DNA from: Planctomycetota bacterium
Lineage (GTDB): Bacteria > Planctomycetota > Planctomycetia > Pirellulales > Pirellulaceae
Length of the DNA stretch: 64,000 nt
Direction of reading: 5' to 3'
NCBI GenBank assembly: GCA_014381825.1
Contig: JACNKX010000133.1
Coordinates: 31,626 to 95,625, forward strand
Shown here piece after piece: positions 25,261 to 34,314 of this stretch. Numbering within the stretch: the stretch's first letter is position 1; each line of letters starts with the position of its first letter. The notes below the pieces were generated by a model. That model was not told where the DNA came from, ran no database searches, and saw only the letters and a list, made by a program, of their open reading frames with translations. Made by a program: the position numbers and the translations under genes.

Positions 25261-27468
25261 CTAACGGGAAGCGTCTGGTCGATCGGGGCGATGACGCAAC
25301 TCGGACTGGCCCTCGACGATCTCGACAAGCTGATTGACCTCCACGTTCTTAAACACTTGCGTCCGGTTGGTAGTGGGCCAGAATATCTCTAATTCTTCGA
25401 TTGAGTTAGCCTGCCCCAAACCAATTTCTTGACGCGACACGGGATTGGAACCGAAACTTCCACCGCTGCCGACCCACTTGTAAACGGAACGCCGTTGGCC
25501 CCCGTCGTCAATCACTGCCTTGATGCGTGCGCCGACGGCGGAGCGATTTGACTGGCGGCCGATCAAACAAATCTTTAGCCAGTGGTTACCGAATCCTGGA
25601 TTCTCGAACAGCGCGTTAGCGAAGCCATCAACTGGAAACGCACCACCCATCTCGATGAATACATCTTGGTCGCCGTCATTGTCGAAGTCCGCGAAGGCAA
25701 CGCCGTGCCCCTTTTGTAGGTGACCAAATCCACCCGCGAAGGTCACGTCCATGAAGTCTTGCCCACGCTGATTCAAATACATTCGATTCGGCATGAGTCC
25801 TTCGAGTTCGGGATAGCCCGTGCCGAGGTAGAAGTCCGGGAAACCATCGTTGTTCAGGTCACCAAAGTTCGAACCCATCGGCAGTGTTACGTGTGCAACG
25901 TGACATCGCTCGCCAACCTCCTGGAATCCTCCCTTTCCATCCCCCTGAAATAAGTGGTCTTTTTCCGCCTGATGTTGATGCCCCAAGAAGTCGGCTGCAA
26001 AGTTCCGTGCTTCGGACCAGTATGCGCTCGCGAAGATGTCTAGATTTCCGTCATTGTTGAAATCCCAGAACCATGTCGGAAACCCCTTCAACGGCTCACG
26101 GACGCCCGATAGAGTTGCGACGTCCGTAAACGTTTTACCGTCGTTATTTCGGTAGAGGCGATTTGGCTGGCCATTGTTAGAGACATAGAGATCAGGAAAT
26201 CGATCACCATTGTAGTCACCCCACGTTACACCCTTTGTGAATCCCCAATCGGCGGCCTCCGTTTCCGCCGAGTTAAGTACACCCGCCCGCGCGGCAACGT
26301 CTTTGAAGCGCCCGTCGCCGGAATTCTCAAACAACTGGCACGGGTATTCTTCGTTTCCGACAAAGAGGTCAAGATCACCGTCGTTGTCATAGTCAGCCCA
26401 CGATGCCGTCTGGGTCGGATAATGCCGGTCGCCGAGCCCAGCAGCAAATGTCACATCGGTGAAGCGACCTCGACCATCATTCTGCAGCAACGAGTTCGGA
26501 TATCGTGTGCCGAGTTCACGCAGCCAAGCACCTCGGAGTACGAGCACATCGTAGTCTCCGTCATTGTCATAGTCGGCTTGCAGGATGTTCAGGCCACCAT
26601 AGATGCCTGTCAAACCAGCCGCTTCGGACGCGTCCACGAATTCGCCGGTCCCGGAATTGAGAAAAAGCCGAATCGACTCGCTGGTATTCCAGTTCGAAGC
26701 CATGATGTCCAGCAAACCATCGCCATCGAAATCCTCGGCGATCGCGCCGCCTGCCAGGCTGAACGAGTCCAAGCCCAGATTCTTGGCAATGTTATTGAAT
26801 CTAGGGAAATCCGATGGCCCTCCAAAACGATCGGGAGGAATCAAGAACGACGTCGGAACGTCACTCGGATACCCGCCAATCGTCATAAATGCCACATTGA
26901 GTAGCCAGATTGCAGTCGCGTTATTCGGCTGTCGTTGGAGCACCGTGGTCAGGCACTTAATGGCATTCTTTGAGCCGGCTTGATGTTCGTGAATGCCACC
27001 GGCTTTGATCGGGATGATACAGCTCTCACCGTTGTTGCAGTGAACGCAGTTTTCTGTCTCGCCTTGACGGAGGTAGGCCACGGCTAACTGTAAGGTCAAC
27101 AATGACTCCATCTCTGGGGCGACTTTCCCCCGAACGTCCGGCAATAACTTGATCGCGCTCTCGAGGTGCTCGACGGCTGCGTCGCCACTTCCTAACGTCA
27201 GGTTTTGATGACTTAGCACGCAGTGAAGACTGAACCGCTCGGCCTCAAAACCGGGGCTAGAAAGCGAGGCCAAGCGTCGTTCTCCTTCGTCCCGTCGGGC
27301 TGTTCCGAGGTACGGATGTTCGAACGGCGTGTCGATCCGGATTTTATCGAGTGTTTCCAGCATTGGGGCGTGGACGTTTGACGAAGGGACCGCCGGCGCC
27401 GAGCTACCGCAGCCAAGTGCCACGGCTAATACAGTCACCAAAGGTATTTGCGTGTGATGAGTCGACAA
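25261..27468 (-). CDS. CRTAC1-type seven-bladed FG-GAP propeller lipoprotein with ASPIC/UnbV end, copy B
   Basis: A 735-residue exported protein with a lipobox-like 'AVALGC' at about residues 15-20, so probably lipid-anchored. A helical N-terminal part contains 'CVHCNNGESC' followed by 'IIPIKAGGIHEHQAG', a Cys/His-rich patch that recurs in this subgroup and might bind a metal; that is inference. Seven propeller loops follow (DFDGDGLLD, DYDNDGDYD, DYDNDGDLD, DYNGDRFPD, DFNNDGNLD, DLNNDGFPD, DFDNDGDQD), then ASPIC/UnbV. The start is TTG 27468, the only usable one before an in-frame stop. It heads a two-gene operon with copy A and is divergent from the His-rich membrane protein gene. Confidence 0.86.
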   Translation of the reverse strand: MSTHHTQIPLVTVLAVALGCGSSAPAVPSSNVHAPMLETLDKIRIDTPFEHPYLGTARRDEGERRLASLSSPGFEAERFSLHCVLSHQNLTLGSGDAAVEHLESAIKLLPDVRGKVAPEMESLLTLQLAVAYLRQGETENCVHCNNGESCIIPIKAGGIHEHQAGSKNAIKCLTTVLQRQPNNATAIWLLNVAFMTIGGYPSDVPTSFLIPPDRFGGPSDFPRFNNIAKNLGLDSFSLAGGAIAEDFDGDGLLDIMASNWNTSESIRLFLNSGTGEFVDASEAAGLTGIYGGLNILQADYDNDGDYDVLVLRGAWLRELGTRYPNSLLQNDGRGRFTDVTFAAGLGDRHYPTQTASWADYDNDGDLDLFVGNEEYPCQLFENSGDGRFKDVAARAGVLNSAETEAADWGFTKGVTWGDYNGDRFPDLYVSNNGQPNRLYRNNDGKTFTDVATLSGVREPLKGFPTWFWDFNNDGNLDIFASAYWSEARNFAADFLGHQHQAEKDHLFQGDGKGGFQEVGERCHVAHVTLPMGSNFGDLNNDGFPDFYLGTGYPELEGLMPNRMYLNQRGQDFMDVTFAGGFGHLQKGHGVAFADFDNDGDQDVFIEMGGAFPVDGFANALFENPGFGNHWLKICLIGRQSNRSAVGARIKAVIDDGGQRRSVYKWVGSGGSFGSNPVSRQEIGLGQANSIEELEIFWPTTNRTQVFKNVEVNQLVEIVEGQSELRHRPDRPDASR

Positions 27469-27666
27469 CAGCAGCGGTTCCTGAATCGAGGGCGAAATGG
27501 ATATTTACTTATCGTATCGACAATCCTCGGACATCGCTAGGATTTCCAAAATGCGGCCGACTAACCATAGGGTGTAGTCCGCGATCTTTCGTAACTGTTG
27601 TCGCCCGCGGCAAGGAATGATAGTCTGGAGCCAGGAAGGGGCGACGTGACGGCTGAGTAATCTCGT

Positions 27667-28791
27667 ATGGCTTCGATAAGACAAACAAAGTCAGCGGAAA
27701 GTAGCCTGTTTCGCGTCGGCTACGTCGTAAATCCGATCGCGGATCTAGTGTGGTATCTGGGTCTGCCGCTGGTAGCCTTAGCGTTTGCGCTGGCGTGCCA
27801 GCAATGGCTCACCGCGATGGCGATCACTTCGATTGCACTTCTATTCAATGCGCCGCATAACTTCGTCACACTGCTGCGCACCTACGGACTCGAGGAAGAT
27901 CGGCATCGCTTTCGCGACCAGCTAATTGTTGGTTTGGTGCTAATCTCTGCGTTTACTGTCGTGGGAATGAAATGGGCTCCGTTGACGATCTTACTCCTGA
28001 GTGTCCTGTGGAATCATCAACACAACTTGATGCAGTTGCATGGTTTTGCGCGGATCTACGATCACAAGGCCCGGGCGGGCACTCCCATGACACCGAGATG
28101 GGATCTAACTTTGAATTGGGTTCTGTACGTCAATATGTTACTAACGGCCCAGCTGTTCGCGAATTTTTGGATACGCGAATTGTATCGCTTCGATTTGCCA
28201 ATTTCGGCCGAAGCAGTCCGTGTTCTTCAAACCGCGAGTTGGTGCGTGACGGCTGGATTCGTTGGCGTCTATTCCATCCACGTATTCAATAGCGTTCGAA
28301 ACGGTTTCGCGGTGAATCCGCTGAAGTTCGTCTTTCTCTTTACGAATTACGCGGTCTTGTACATCGCTAGTTGGAACACGACGTCGATTCTCATTCATTC
28401 GATCGCCAACAATATCATGCATGGTCTCCAATACATCGTCATCGTCTACGTTTATATGCAACGCAAGGTCGAACATTCGTCCCAAGACGACGGCTGGATC
28501 AGGAGCATCGTTCGACCGGGAAACGTGAAAGCTTTTGTTGCTGTTTGCCTCCTCTATACCGTGGTCGTCCAACTGATTGCGCGTAGGCCGCTTGAAGAGT
28601 TCGGTTTTGGAGCGATCAGCTTTACGTCTCGCTACGATGCCATCCCCGAGCATCAACTTGCCGGAGTGTCACTCGCCGGTGGATACGAGCTGTTTGCATT
28701 GCTGGTAATGAACGTGCCGGGGCTGCTGCATCTGTATTACGATTCTTTCATTTGGAAAGTCCGTGACACCAAGATCCAGCAAGGGTTGTGA
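27667..28791 (+). CDS. Polytopic membrane protein with intramembrane histidines, unknown function
   Basis: I do not recognise this 374-residue protein. It has about nine hydrophobic segments, the first at 27-43. Histidines cluster in or at the ends of helices: 'NAPHN' (His64), 'WNHQHNLMQLHG' (His117, His119, His125), His205, 'HSIANNIMHGLQY' (His244, His252) and 'HLYYD' (His355). Such a pattern suits a membrane metalloenzyme of the desaturase, hydroxylase or Brp/Blh kind, but none of the standard histidine boxes is present. Its stop overlaps the GTG of the following TPR gene (GTGA), so the two are coupled. It lies inside the CRTAC1/TPR block, which suggests a joint role. Confidence 0.75.
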   Translation: MASIRQTKSAESSLFRVGYVVNPIADLVWYLGLPLVALAFALACQQWLTAMAITSIALLFNAPHNFVTLLRTYGLEEDRHRFRDQLIVGLVLISAFTVVGMKWAPLTILLLSVLWNHQHNLMQLHGFARIYDHKARAGTPMTPRWDLTLNWVLYVNMLLTAQLFANFWIRELYRFDLPISAEAVRVLQTASWCVTAGFVGVYSIHVFNSVRNGFAVNPLKFVFLFTNYAVLYIASWNTTSILIHSIANNIMHGLQYIVIVYVYMQRKVEHSSQDDGWIRSIVRPGNVKAFVAVCLLYTVVVQLIARRPLEEFGFGAISFTSRYDAIPEHQLAGVSLAGGYELFALLVMNVPGLLHLYYDSFIWKVRDTKIQQGL

Positions 28792-29201
28792 GCTTGCGTC
28801 AACTTGAATTTAGGAAATTTCGCTTCTTGTTTTTCGTCCTTGGGTTGACTCTGTTGGCGGCTCTGTGGGAGCTTACGGAACCCGACCCAGAAGGAAGCCC
28901 AAATTTAAAAGTCTTTCCTTCGATGTGGGCCGAGCTGTATCCAGAAAGTGCTGCTACCTATTACGTCCTAGCTCGGGCAGCTGCCGAACAAGGGGATCTC
29001 GAGGAAGCGCGGCTACACTTTGAGCGGGCACTCGCCAAAGAGGATAAGACGAACGAGGATCTGTATTATGACTATGCAGTTCTGTTGGTCCGTATGAGAG
29101 CCGATCGCAAAGCCCTCCACCAAGCCGTGAGCGACTGGAAGCGTTATTTTCCGATGTCAGCGCGTCGCGATCCATCGAAAGTGGAGGAATCGCCCCGGTA
29201 G
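28788..29201 (+). CDS. Small membrane-anchored TPR protein
   Basis: A 137-residue protein translated from GTG 28788, which overlaps the upstream stop. Residues 8-24 ('FRFLFFVLGLTLLAALW') form one helix, and about residues 50-85 ('AATYYVLARAAAEQGDLEEARLHFERALAKE') form a tetratricopeptide unit with a second partial one. The soluble part should face the periplasm. It is probably a partner or chaperone for the His-rich membrane protein it is coupled to. It is convergent with the larger TPR gene at 29260. Confidence 0.72.
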   Translation: MSLRQLEFRKFRFLFFVLGLTLLAALWELTEPDPEGSPNLKVFPSMWAELYPESAATYYVLARAAAEQGDLEEARLHFERALAKEDKTNEDLYYDYAVLLVRMRADRKALHQAVSDWKRYFPMSARRDPSKVEESPR

Positions 29202-29259
29202 CCATTGACTCGATGAGCCTCTGCTCCGGAGGCTTGCATTTCGGTATGCAGGTGCGGAA

Positions 29260-30459
29260 CTAGTGTCTGTCTTCCGCGGTCCGACGCCAGTGTGCTGCGG
29301 ATTGGGCGTCCCCCAACAGCAAGTGTTGTTCTGCGAGTTTCAGCCGCAATTCACGACTCGTCGGGTTTTCGTCAAGTTGTCGACGAAGGAAGAGAAGTTG
29401 CGACACGGCATTCGTCAATTGGAGGCTTCGTTCGAAGTGGCTCTCCGATTCCTCGGTCATTCCCAACCGTTGAAGTGTTTGTCCGAGCTTGTAATGGGCG
29501 TTGTGTTGGAACGGATTTATCGCCACGACGGCACGAAAATCGGCGGCGGCGGCATGAAAGTCGCCGGCGTCAAAGTTCAAAAGTCCGCGCAACATAATTC
29601 CACCAGGGAAATGTCTTTCCTTCGCTAGAATGGATTCGACGAGGGATCTGGCCTGCGAGTTCTGTCCCTTCCTTCTCAGCAGCTTCGCATACGTCAAATC
29701 GATCTCCGGCATGGTTGGGCTCAAATTCCGCACGAATTTAATGTGCTGCTCCGCGGTCTCCAAATTTCCAAGATGAAGCGACACTTCCGCCATTTGGAAT
29801 CGCACCCGAAGCGACTCCTGCTCGGAGGGCGAGCGTTTCAGTGCTTCCTGGTAGGCGGACAGGGCGGGAGAAAGCTGTTCGGTCTCGTGAAGGATGCCGG
29901 CACTGACTAACCAGGGCTCCGGATCTTGCGGTGCCAACTGCGCCAGTTCGTCGCAGATTTTTAGTACGGCCCCCATCTCTCCCAAGTCGTATTGTACTGT
30001 CAGTAGCAGCCGTAGCACTCGTTCCTTTTCGGGACCTGGATGATTCGCCGCCAGGAGTGCCCTCTCGGCGAGCCACGCTGAATGGCTCTGGTTGGCCGCC
30101 AAAGCCAATTCGATCAAAATCTTCTGGTCGCTCGACTGAGGTGATTCGATCGTGTCGTAGTATCGCTCGGCGGCGCGCCAACTTTCCAACGTTCCCAGGA
30201 GTTGGCACTTCATGACCTGCGCATCCGGATAGGTACCGCCAGCATCTGCGATTGCCTGCTCGATCAATTGCAATGCTGCCTGCGGTGCCTCTTTCTGCGT
30301 TGCGCGGACTTGTTCGAGAAGGCCGCCACCTCGACGAGCCGTCAGAAAGAACAGCGTCAAACCGCACAGGACGATAACGGTCGCCGTCGCCCAGAATGTC
30401 CGAACTCGGAATCGCCGAGAAGCCGACTCGCCACTCTCTTGATTGTGATCGACGTTCAC
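29260..30459 (-). CDS. Membrane-anchored TPR repeat protein, copy E
   Basis: A 399-residue protein with a single N-terminal helix (about 20-41, 'FWATATVIVLCGLTLFFL'), then TPR repeats to the end, such as 'PEPWLVSAGILHETEQLSPALSAYQEALKRSP' and 'HNAHYKLGQTLQRLGMTEESESHFERSLQL' (longer than most single motifs). The start is GTG 30459: AAGGGA lies just upstream and the codon overlaps the preceding stop as GTGA. The open frame to 30537 would run back into the propeller gene. It is translationally coupled to the 587-residue propeller lipoprotein and is paralogous to 34304-35386, which is likewise coupled to a propeller gene. Confidence 0.83.
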   Translation of the reverse strand: MNVDHNQESGESASRRFRVRTFWATATVIVLCGLTLFFLTARRGGGLLEQVRATQKEAPQAALQLIEQAIADAGGTYPDAQVMKCQLLGTLESWRAAERYYDTIESPQSSDQKILIELALAANQSHSAWLAERALLAANHPGPEKERVLRLLLTVQYDLGEMGAVLKICDELAQLAPQDPEPWLVSAGILHETEQLSPALSAYQEALKRSPSEQESLRVRFQMAEVSLHLGNLETAEQHIKFVRNLSPTMPEIDLTYAKLLRRKGQNSQARSLVESILAKERHFPGGIMLRGLLNFDAGDFHAAAADFRAVVAINPFQHNAHYKLGQTLQRLGMTEESESHFERSLQLTNAVSQLLFLRRQLDENPTSRELRLKLAEQHLLLGDAQSAAHWRRTAEDRH

Positions 30460-32219
30460 GTCCCGTTCCCTTCTATCAGACGATACGAGCGGCGCGTCTC
30501 TTCTAACTGAAAAGTTTCGACCTTGCCGCTCGGCCAATAAACCGTTGCGGGGCGAGCCTGTTCGTCTTCGGCGGGGAGCAGGATGCGCTGGTCGGAATGA
30601 GATAAGTATCCGGATCCAACTCGAATGTGGCGGACCAGCGCACGTCCCTGAAACTCTATCGAAACTCGGGCACCAACCGCGCTTAATTCCGTCTGGACAG
30701 CCTGTAGCTCCAAGCGATACCAGTGTTCCGCAGGATTGCGGTTCCGAAGTATCGCAATAGGTTCATTTTGATGAACAACAACGATATCGGGTGCGCCGTC
30801 ATCATCCAAGTCACCGACAGCGACTCCGCGTCCCGGATGGCGCTCGCCGAAATAGGCCCCCCCTTGTTCGCTGACATCGAGGAACCTGCGGCCCTCCTGG
30901 TTTCGATACATGAGCGGCAGTTGCTCGTAACTCCCGACTCCCATCTGATAAAGCACATGTCCGTTCGAAACGAAAATGTCCAACCAGCCGTCCGAATCAA
31001 AGTCGACCAGTCCCGTACCGAATCCGACGCGTGGACGACCGTTTCCAAGATTGGCCGCCAGGGTAACCCTCGAAAAAGTATGGTCCGTTCCATGGCGACA
31101 TAACGCATTGTCTTCGGCTTCATAGTTCGTGAACCATAGATCAGCCAGCCCGTCCCCGTCATAGTCACCAAGATCCACACCCATGCTCCCTTCGGGATTG
31201 CCTTCTTCGCTTGCAGCAAGTCCAGAACTCAGGCCATTTTCTGCGAGTGGAAGTTTCGCTCCGCCAAGATAGAGATGGTTAAGTGATGTGTCATTGGCAA
31301 CAAAGAAATCTACCCATCCGTCGTCGTTCAAATCTGTAGCAAGAACACAGAGCCCTTTGCCGTCACTCCGAATTCCCGCTTGACTTGTTACATCTTCAAA
31401 CGTCGAGTCACCTCGGTTTCGATAGAGCCGGTCTGGAGCAGAGGGAAGATCCCACGGTCCACAGACATCTCTTATGCCCCGTAGACGGTCGCCACAGATT
31501 TTGTCTTCTTGTCCGTCCACCTGGCAGTATCCGGTGGTGAATAAGTCAACCCACCCGTCGCGGTCGTAATCAGCAAAAACAGCGGCAGTATTCATGCCAT
31601 CGAACGCGATGCCTGCCGATTGGGTTATGTCCTCGAAGGCTCCCATTCGATTGTTCCGATACAGCCGACTTTCTCGATAGCAGGTGAGGAAAATGTCAGG
31701 ATAGCCGTCTCGATCGATATCTCCGACTGCCACCCCGAACGAGAAGTCGTGGGGTTGCTCTAGACCACTGCCCTCCGTCACGTCGACAAAATGCCAGCCA
31801 CCATCGTTACGGTACAATGCACAGGGAAAACCCGACACCTTGGGTGGCTCCCCATCAACCTTTCCACCACCAGGAAAAAATAAGTCGAGGTCACCGTCTT
31901 GATCGTAATCGATCATCGCGACACCACCGCCAATGGATTCGGCTAACCAGTAGTGGCCAAATTCTCGACCGTTTCGGTATGTGAATCGCACCCCAGACGA
32001 ATCGGAAACCTCTTCAAACCAATCATCCATAGAGGCTTTATGAGGGAACGAAATCTCTGCCGGCTGCTGCGAGTTCGAACTTGTCGTTACGACCTCAGTC
32101 TCTGTATCGTTTGCCCGAGGATCGCCACGTCGCGACGGAGTCGAATTGTTACAACCAAACAGCAACGCAGTTAAAGTCGCAATTCCGAAGCAGAAGATCC
32201 GAGTTGAAATGGAGGACAT
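30456..32219 (-). CDS. CRTAC1-type seven-bladed FG-GAP propeller lipoprotein, copy F
   Basis: A 587-residue lipoprotein with lipobox 'LLFGC' (Cys23). After a Ser/Thr-rich linker, the propeller begins 'DDWFEEVSDSSGVRFTYRNG' and carries seven calcium-loop motifs: DYDQDGDLD, DIDRDGYPD, DYDRDGWVD, DLNDDGWVD, DYDGDGLAD, DFDSDGWLD and DLDDDGAPD. An ASPIC/UnbV domain closes the protein ('SAVGARVSIEFQG', 'VRVGSGYLSHSDQR'-like). It starts a two-gene operon with the TPR gene at 29260. It is divergent from its own paralogue at 32488 across a 268-base spacer, and the two share long identical stretches such as 'IGGGVAMIDYDQDGDLDLFF'. Confidence 0.87.
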   Translation of the reverse strand: MSSISTRIFCFGIATLTALLFGCNNSTPSRRGDPRANDTETEVVTTSSNSQQPAEISFPHKASMDDWFEEVSDSSGVRFTYRNGREFGHYWLAESIGGGVAMIDYDQDGDLDLFFPGGGKVDGEPPKVSGFPCALYRNDGGWHFVDVTEGSGLEQPHDFSFGVAVGDIDRDGYPDIFLTCYRESRLYRNNRMGAFEDITQSAGIAFDGMNTAAVFADYDRDGWVDLFTTGYCQVDGQEDKICGDRLRGIRDVCGPWDLPSAPDRLYRNRGDSTFEDVTSQAGIRSDGKGLCVLATDLNDDGWVDFFVANDTSLNHLYLGGAKLPLAENGLSSGLAASEEGNPEGSMGVDLGDYDGDGLADLWFTNYEAEDNALCRHGTDHTFSRVTLAANLGNGRPRVGFGTGLVDFDSDGWLDIFVSNGHVLYQMGVGSYEQLPLMYRNQEGRRFLDVSEQGGAYFGERHPGRGVAVGDLDDDGAPDIVVVHQNEPIAILRNRNPAEHWYRLELQAVQTELSAVGARVSIEFQGRALVRHIRVGSGYLSHSDQRILLPAEDEQARPATVYWPSGKVETFQLEETRRSYRLIEGNGT

Positions 32220-32487
32220 GAGAAGTGTGTTGCGACGATGGAAGAAAGGGCGAATTACTTTTCGATTCTAGCGAAGAGTTGTACCATCGTCCATTCTGAA
32301 TCGATCGTACCGGCAGGACGGCGCGATAAGAAAAGTGCCCTCGCTCTATCACGCTCTTTCAAGGCCAGCGGAGGGCGTTAGTCCGGCTATACTGAAGAGT
32401 CGCCTGCCAGACGCGTTTGCCAGCGGACACCGAAGAGATGCAATTCCAAGCGTACACCAGCGGTTACGAATGCCGGAGATATGACCC

Positions 32488-34314
32488 TTGAGCCGACACC
32501 AAAGTACGAATTCGATGTGCCGCCTCTGCACAGGTCGATTTCGTCGCACATCACTAATTGCAGGCGGCATGATGTCGATCATGGCGCTCGGATGTGGAAC
32601 GAATGATACGTCCACTGGAAATGGAAGCCTTGCGAAGACGCGAGCATCCCACGTTACGGAGTTCAAGGCACCCGATATCATTGCGTTTGATGAGTCCGGC
32701 GCCGCGACTGAGACTCCGCGCGAGCAGCGCGAGGACGATTGGTTTGAGGACGTCACGGATCGTTCTGGTGTTCGCTTCAGCTACCGAAATGGCAGAGAAG
32801 CTGGCCTATATTCTGTCGTCGAAACCATCGGCGGTGGTGTCGCGATGATCGATTACGATCAAGATGGTGACCTCGACTTATTTTTTCCTGGCGGAGGTCG
32901 CATTGATGGTCCACCTCCGAGATTCAAAGGTCGACCATCTGCTTTATATCGCAACGATGGCGAGTGGCAGTTCGTCGACGTCACTGTGCAGGCAGGCTTG
33001 GACGACCCAGGCGATTACTCGTTGGGATGCGCGGTTGCCGACTACGACCGAGATGGCTTTTCCGATCTGCTCGTTACGTGTTACGGAACGAGTCGACTCT
33101 ACCGCAACAATCGTGTCGGTGGATTCTTAGACGCGACGACCGACTCGCGCCTGTCTTTGGTCGGCTGTTATACGGCGGCCGCATGGGCAGATGTGGACTG
33201 CGACGGCTGGCCGGACCTCTACGTGACTGGATACGTTCAATGCGAAGGTCGTGAAGACAAGGAGTGCATCGAAGCGTTGCGAGGAATTCGCGACACGTGT
33301 GGGCCTTGGCATTACCCGGCACTGCCCGACCGGCTGTTTCGCAACTTACACGATGGAACATTTGAAGATATCTCTGGGGCGACCGGATTGAGCGACAAAG
33401 GGAAGGGGCTCGGTGTGGTGGCCGCAGATTTTGACCAGAATGGTCGCATCGATTTCTTTGTCGCGAATGATACGATTGCCAATCATCTCTATCTAGGGCG
33501 GCCCGACGCGCGGTTCGATGAAACGGGACTCGAGTCCGGAGTCGCCGTCGGTTTTGCGGGCACACCCGAAGGAAGTATGGGAGTCGATCTCGGGGATTTC
33601 GACGGAGACGGTCATGGTGACCTGTTTGTCACGAACTTCGAGATGGAAGACAACGCCTTGTACCGCGCCGTCAGCGACACAAGCTTTGCGGATCGGACAC
33701 TTCAGGCCAATCTAGGTGACGTCTGTCGCCGCTTTGTCGGATTCGGGACAGGCTTGGTTGACTTCGATCTCGATGGCTGGCTGGACATATTCGTAATCAA
33801 CGGGAGCGTTCACTATTCAACCGGTCGCACGCCTTATGTTCAACCTGCGTTCGTCTTCAGGAATGTGGGAGGTCGATTCGAGGACGTGTCGACGCGAGCG
33901 GGTCCCTATTTCAGTACTGGACACGTCGGACGTGGAGCGGCGGTCGGAGATCTCGACAACGATGGTGCGCTGGATCTGGTCATCGTTCACCAGAACCAGC
34001 CGGTTAGGTTGCTTCGAAATCGCCTGAGCCGAATGTATTGGGTGAGTGTGTTGCCGCGCGGTGTTGTCTCCACGCCGAACGCAGTCGGAGCGACCGTCGC
34101 GATGGACTACGCAGGGCGGACCATCGTGCGGCACGTACGCGGCGGCTCTGGATATCTGTCCCATTTCGACCAACGAATCCTGTTTCCTGCCGAGGATGAC
34201 CAACCGAAGCGAGTCACCGTACGCTGGCCGTGCGGTGTGACAGAAGTGTTCGCCGATGTGCCGGTGTGCGAGACGAAAGAACTTGTCGAGGGGACCGGAC
34301 AAAGTGAGTCGTAA
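32488..34314 (+). CDS. CRTAC1-type seven-bladed FG-GAP propeller lipoprotein, copy F'
   Basis: A 608-residue paralogue of copy F. TTG 32488 lies nine bases after GGAG; an ATG at 32515 is the alternative. A signal helix ends in lipobox 'IMALGC' (Cys36). The mature part begins 'DDWFEDVTDRSGVRFSYRNG' and has seven loops: DYDQDGDLD, DYDRDGFSD, DVDCDGWPD, DFDQNGRID, DFDGDGHGD, DFDLDGWLD and DLDNDGALD, then ASPIC/UnbV. The 'CGPWHYPALPDRLFRN' segment equals 'CGPWDLPSAPDRLYRN' in copy F. The gene overlaps the TPR gene downstream by 11 bases. The ligand and partner are unknown. Confidence 0.87.
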   Translation: MSRHQSTNSMCRLCTGRFRRTSLIAGGMMSIMALGCGTNDTSTGNGSLAKTRASHVTEFKAPDIIAFDESGAATETPREQREDDWFEDVTDRSGVRFSYRNGREAGLYSVVETIGGGVAMIDYDQDGDLDLFFPGGGRIDGPPPRFKGRPSALYRNDGEWQFVDVTVQAGLDDPGDYSLGCAVADYDRDGFSDLLVTCYGTSRLYRNNRVGGFLDATTDSRLSLVGCYTAAAWADVDCDGWPDLYVTGYVQCEGREDKECIEALRGIRDTCGPWHYPALPDRLFRNLHDGTFEDISGATGLSDKGKGLGVVAADFDQNGRIDFFVANDTIANHLYLGRPDARFDETGLESGVAVGFAGTPEGSMGVDLGDFDGDGHGDLFVTNFEMEDNALYRAVSDTSFADRTLQANLGDVCRRFVGFGTGLVDFDLDGWLDIFVINGSVHYSTGRTPYVQPAFVFRNVGGRFEDVSTRAGPYFSTGHVGRGAAVGDLDNDGALDLVIVHQNQPVRLLRNRLSRMYWVSVLPRGVVSTPNAVGATVAMDYAGRTIVRHVRGGSGYLSHFDQRILFPAEDDQPKRVTVRWPCGVTEVFADVPVCETKELVEGTGQSES

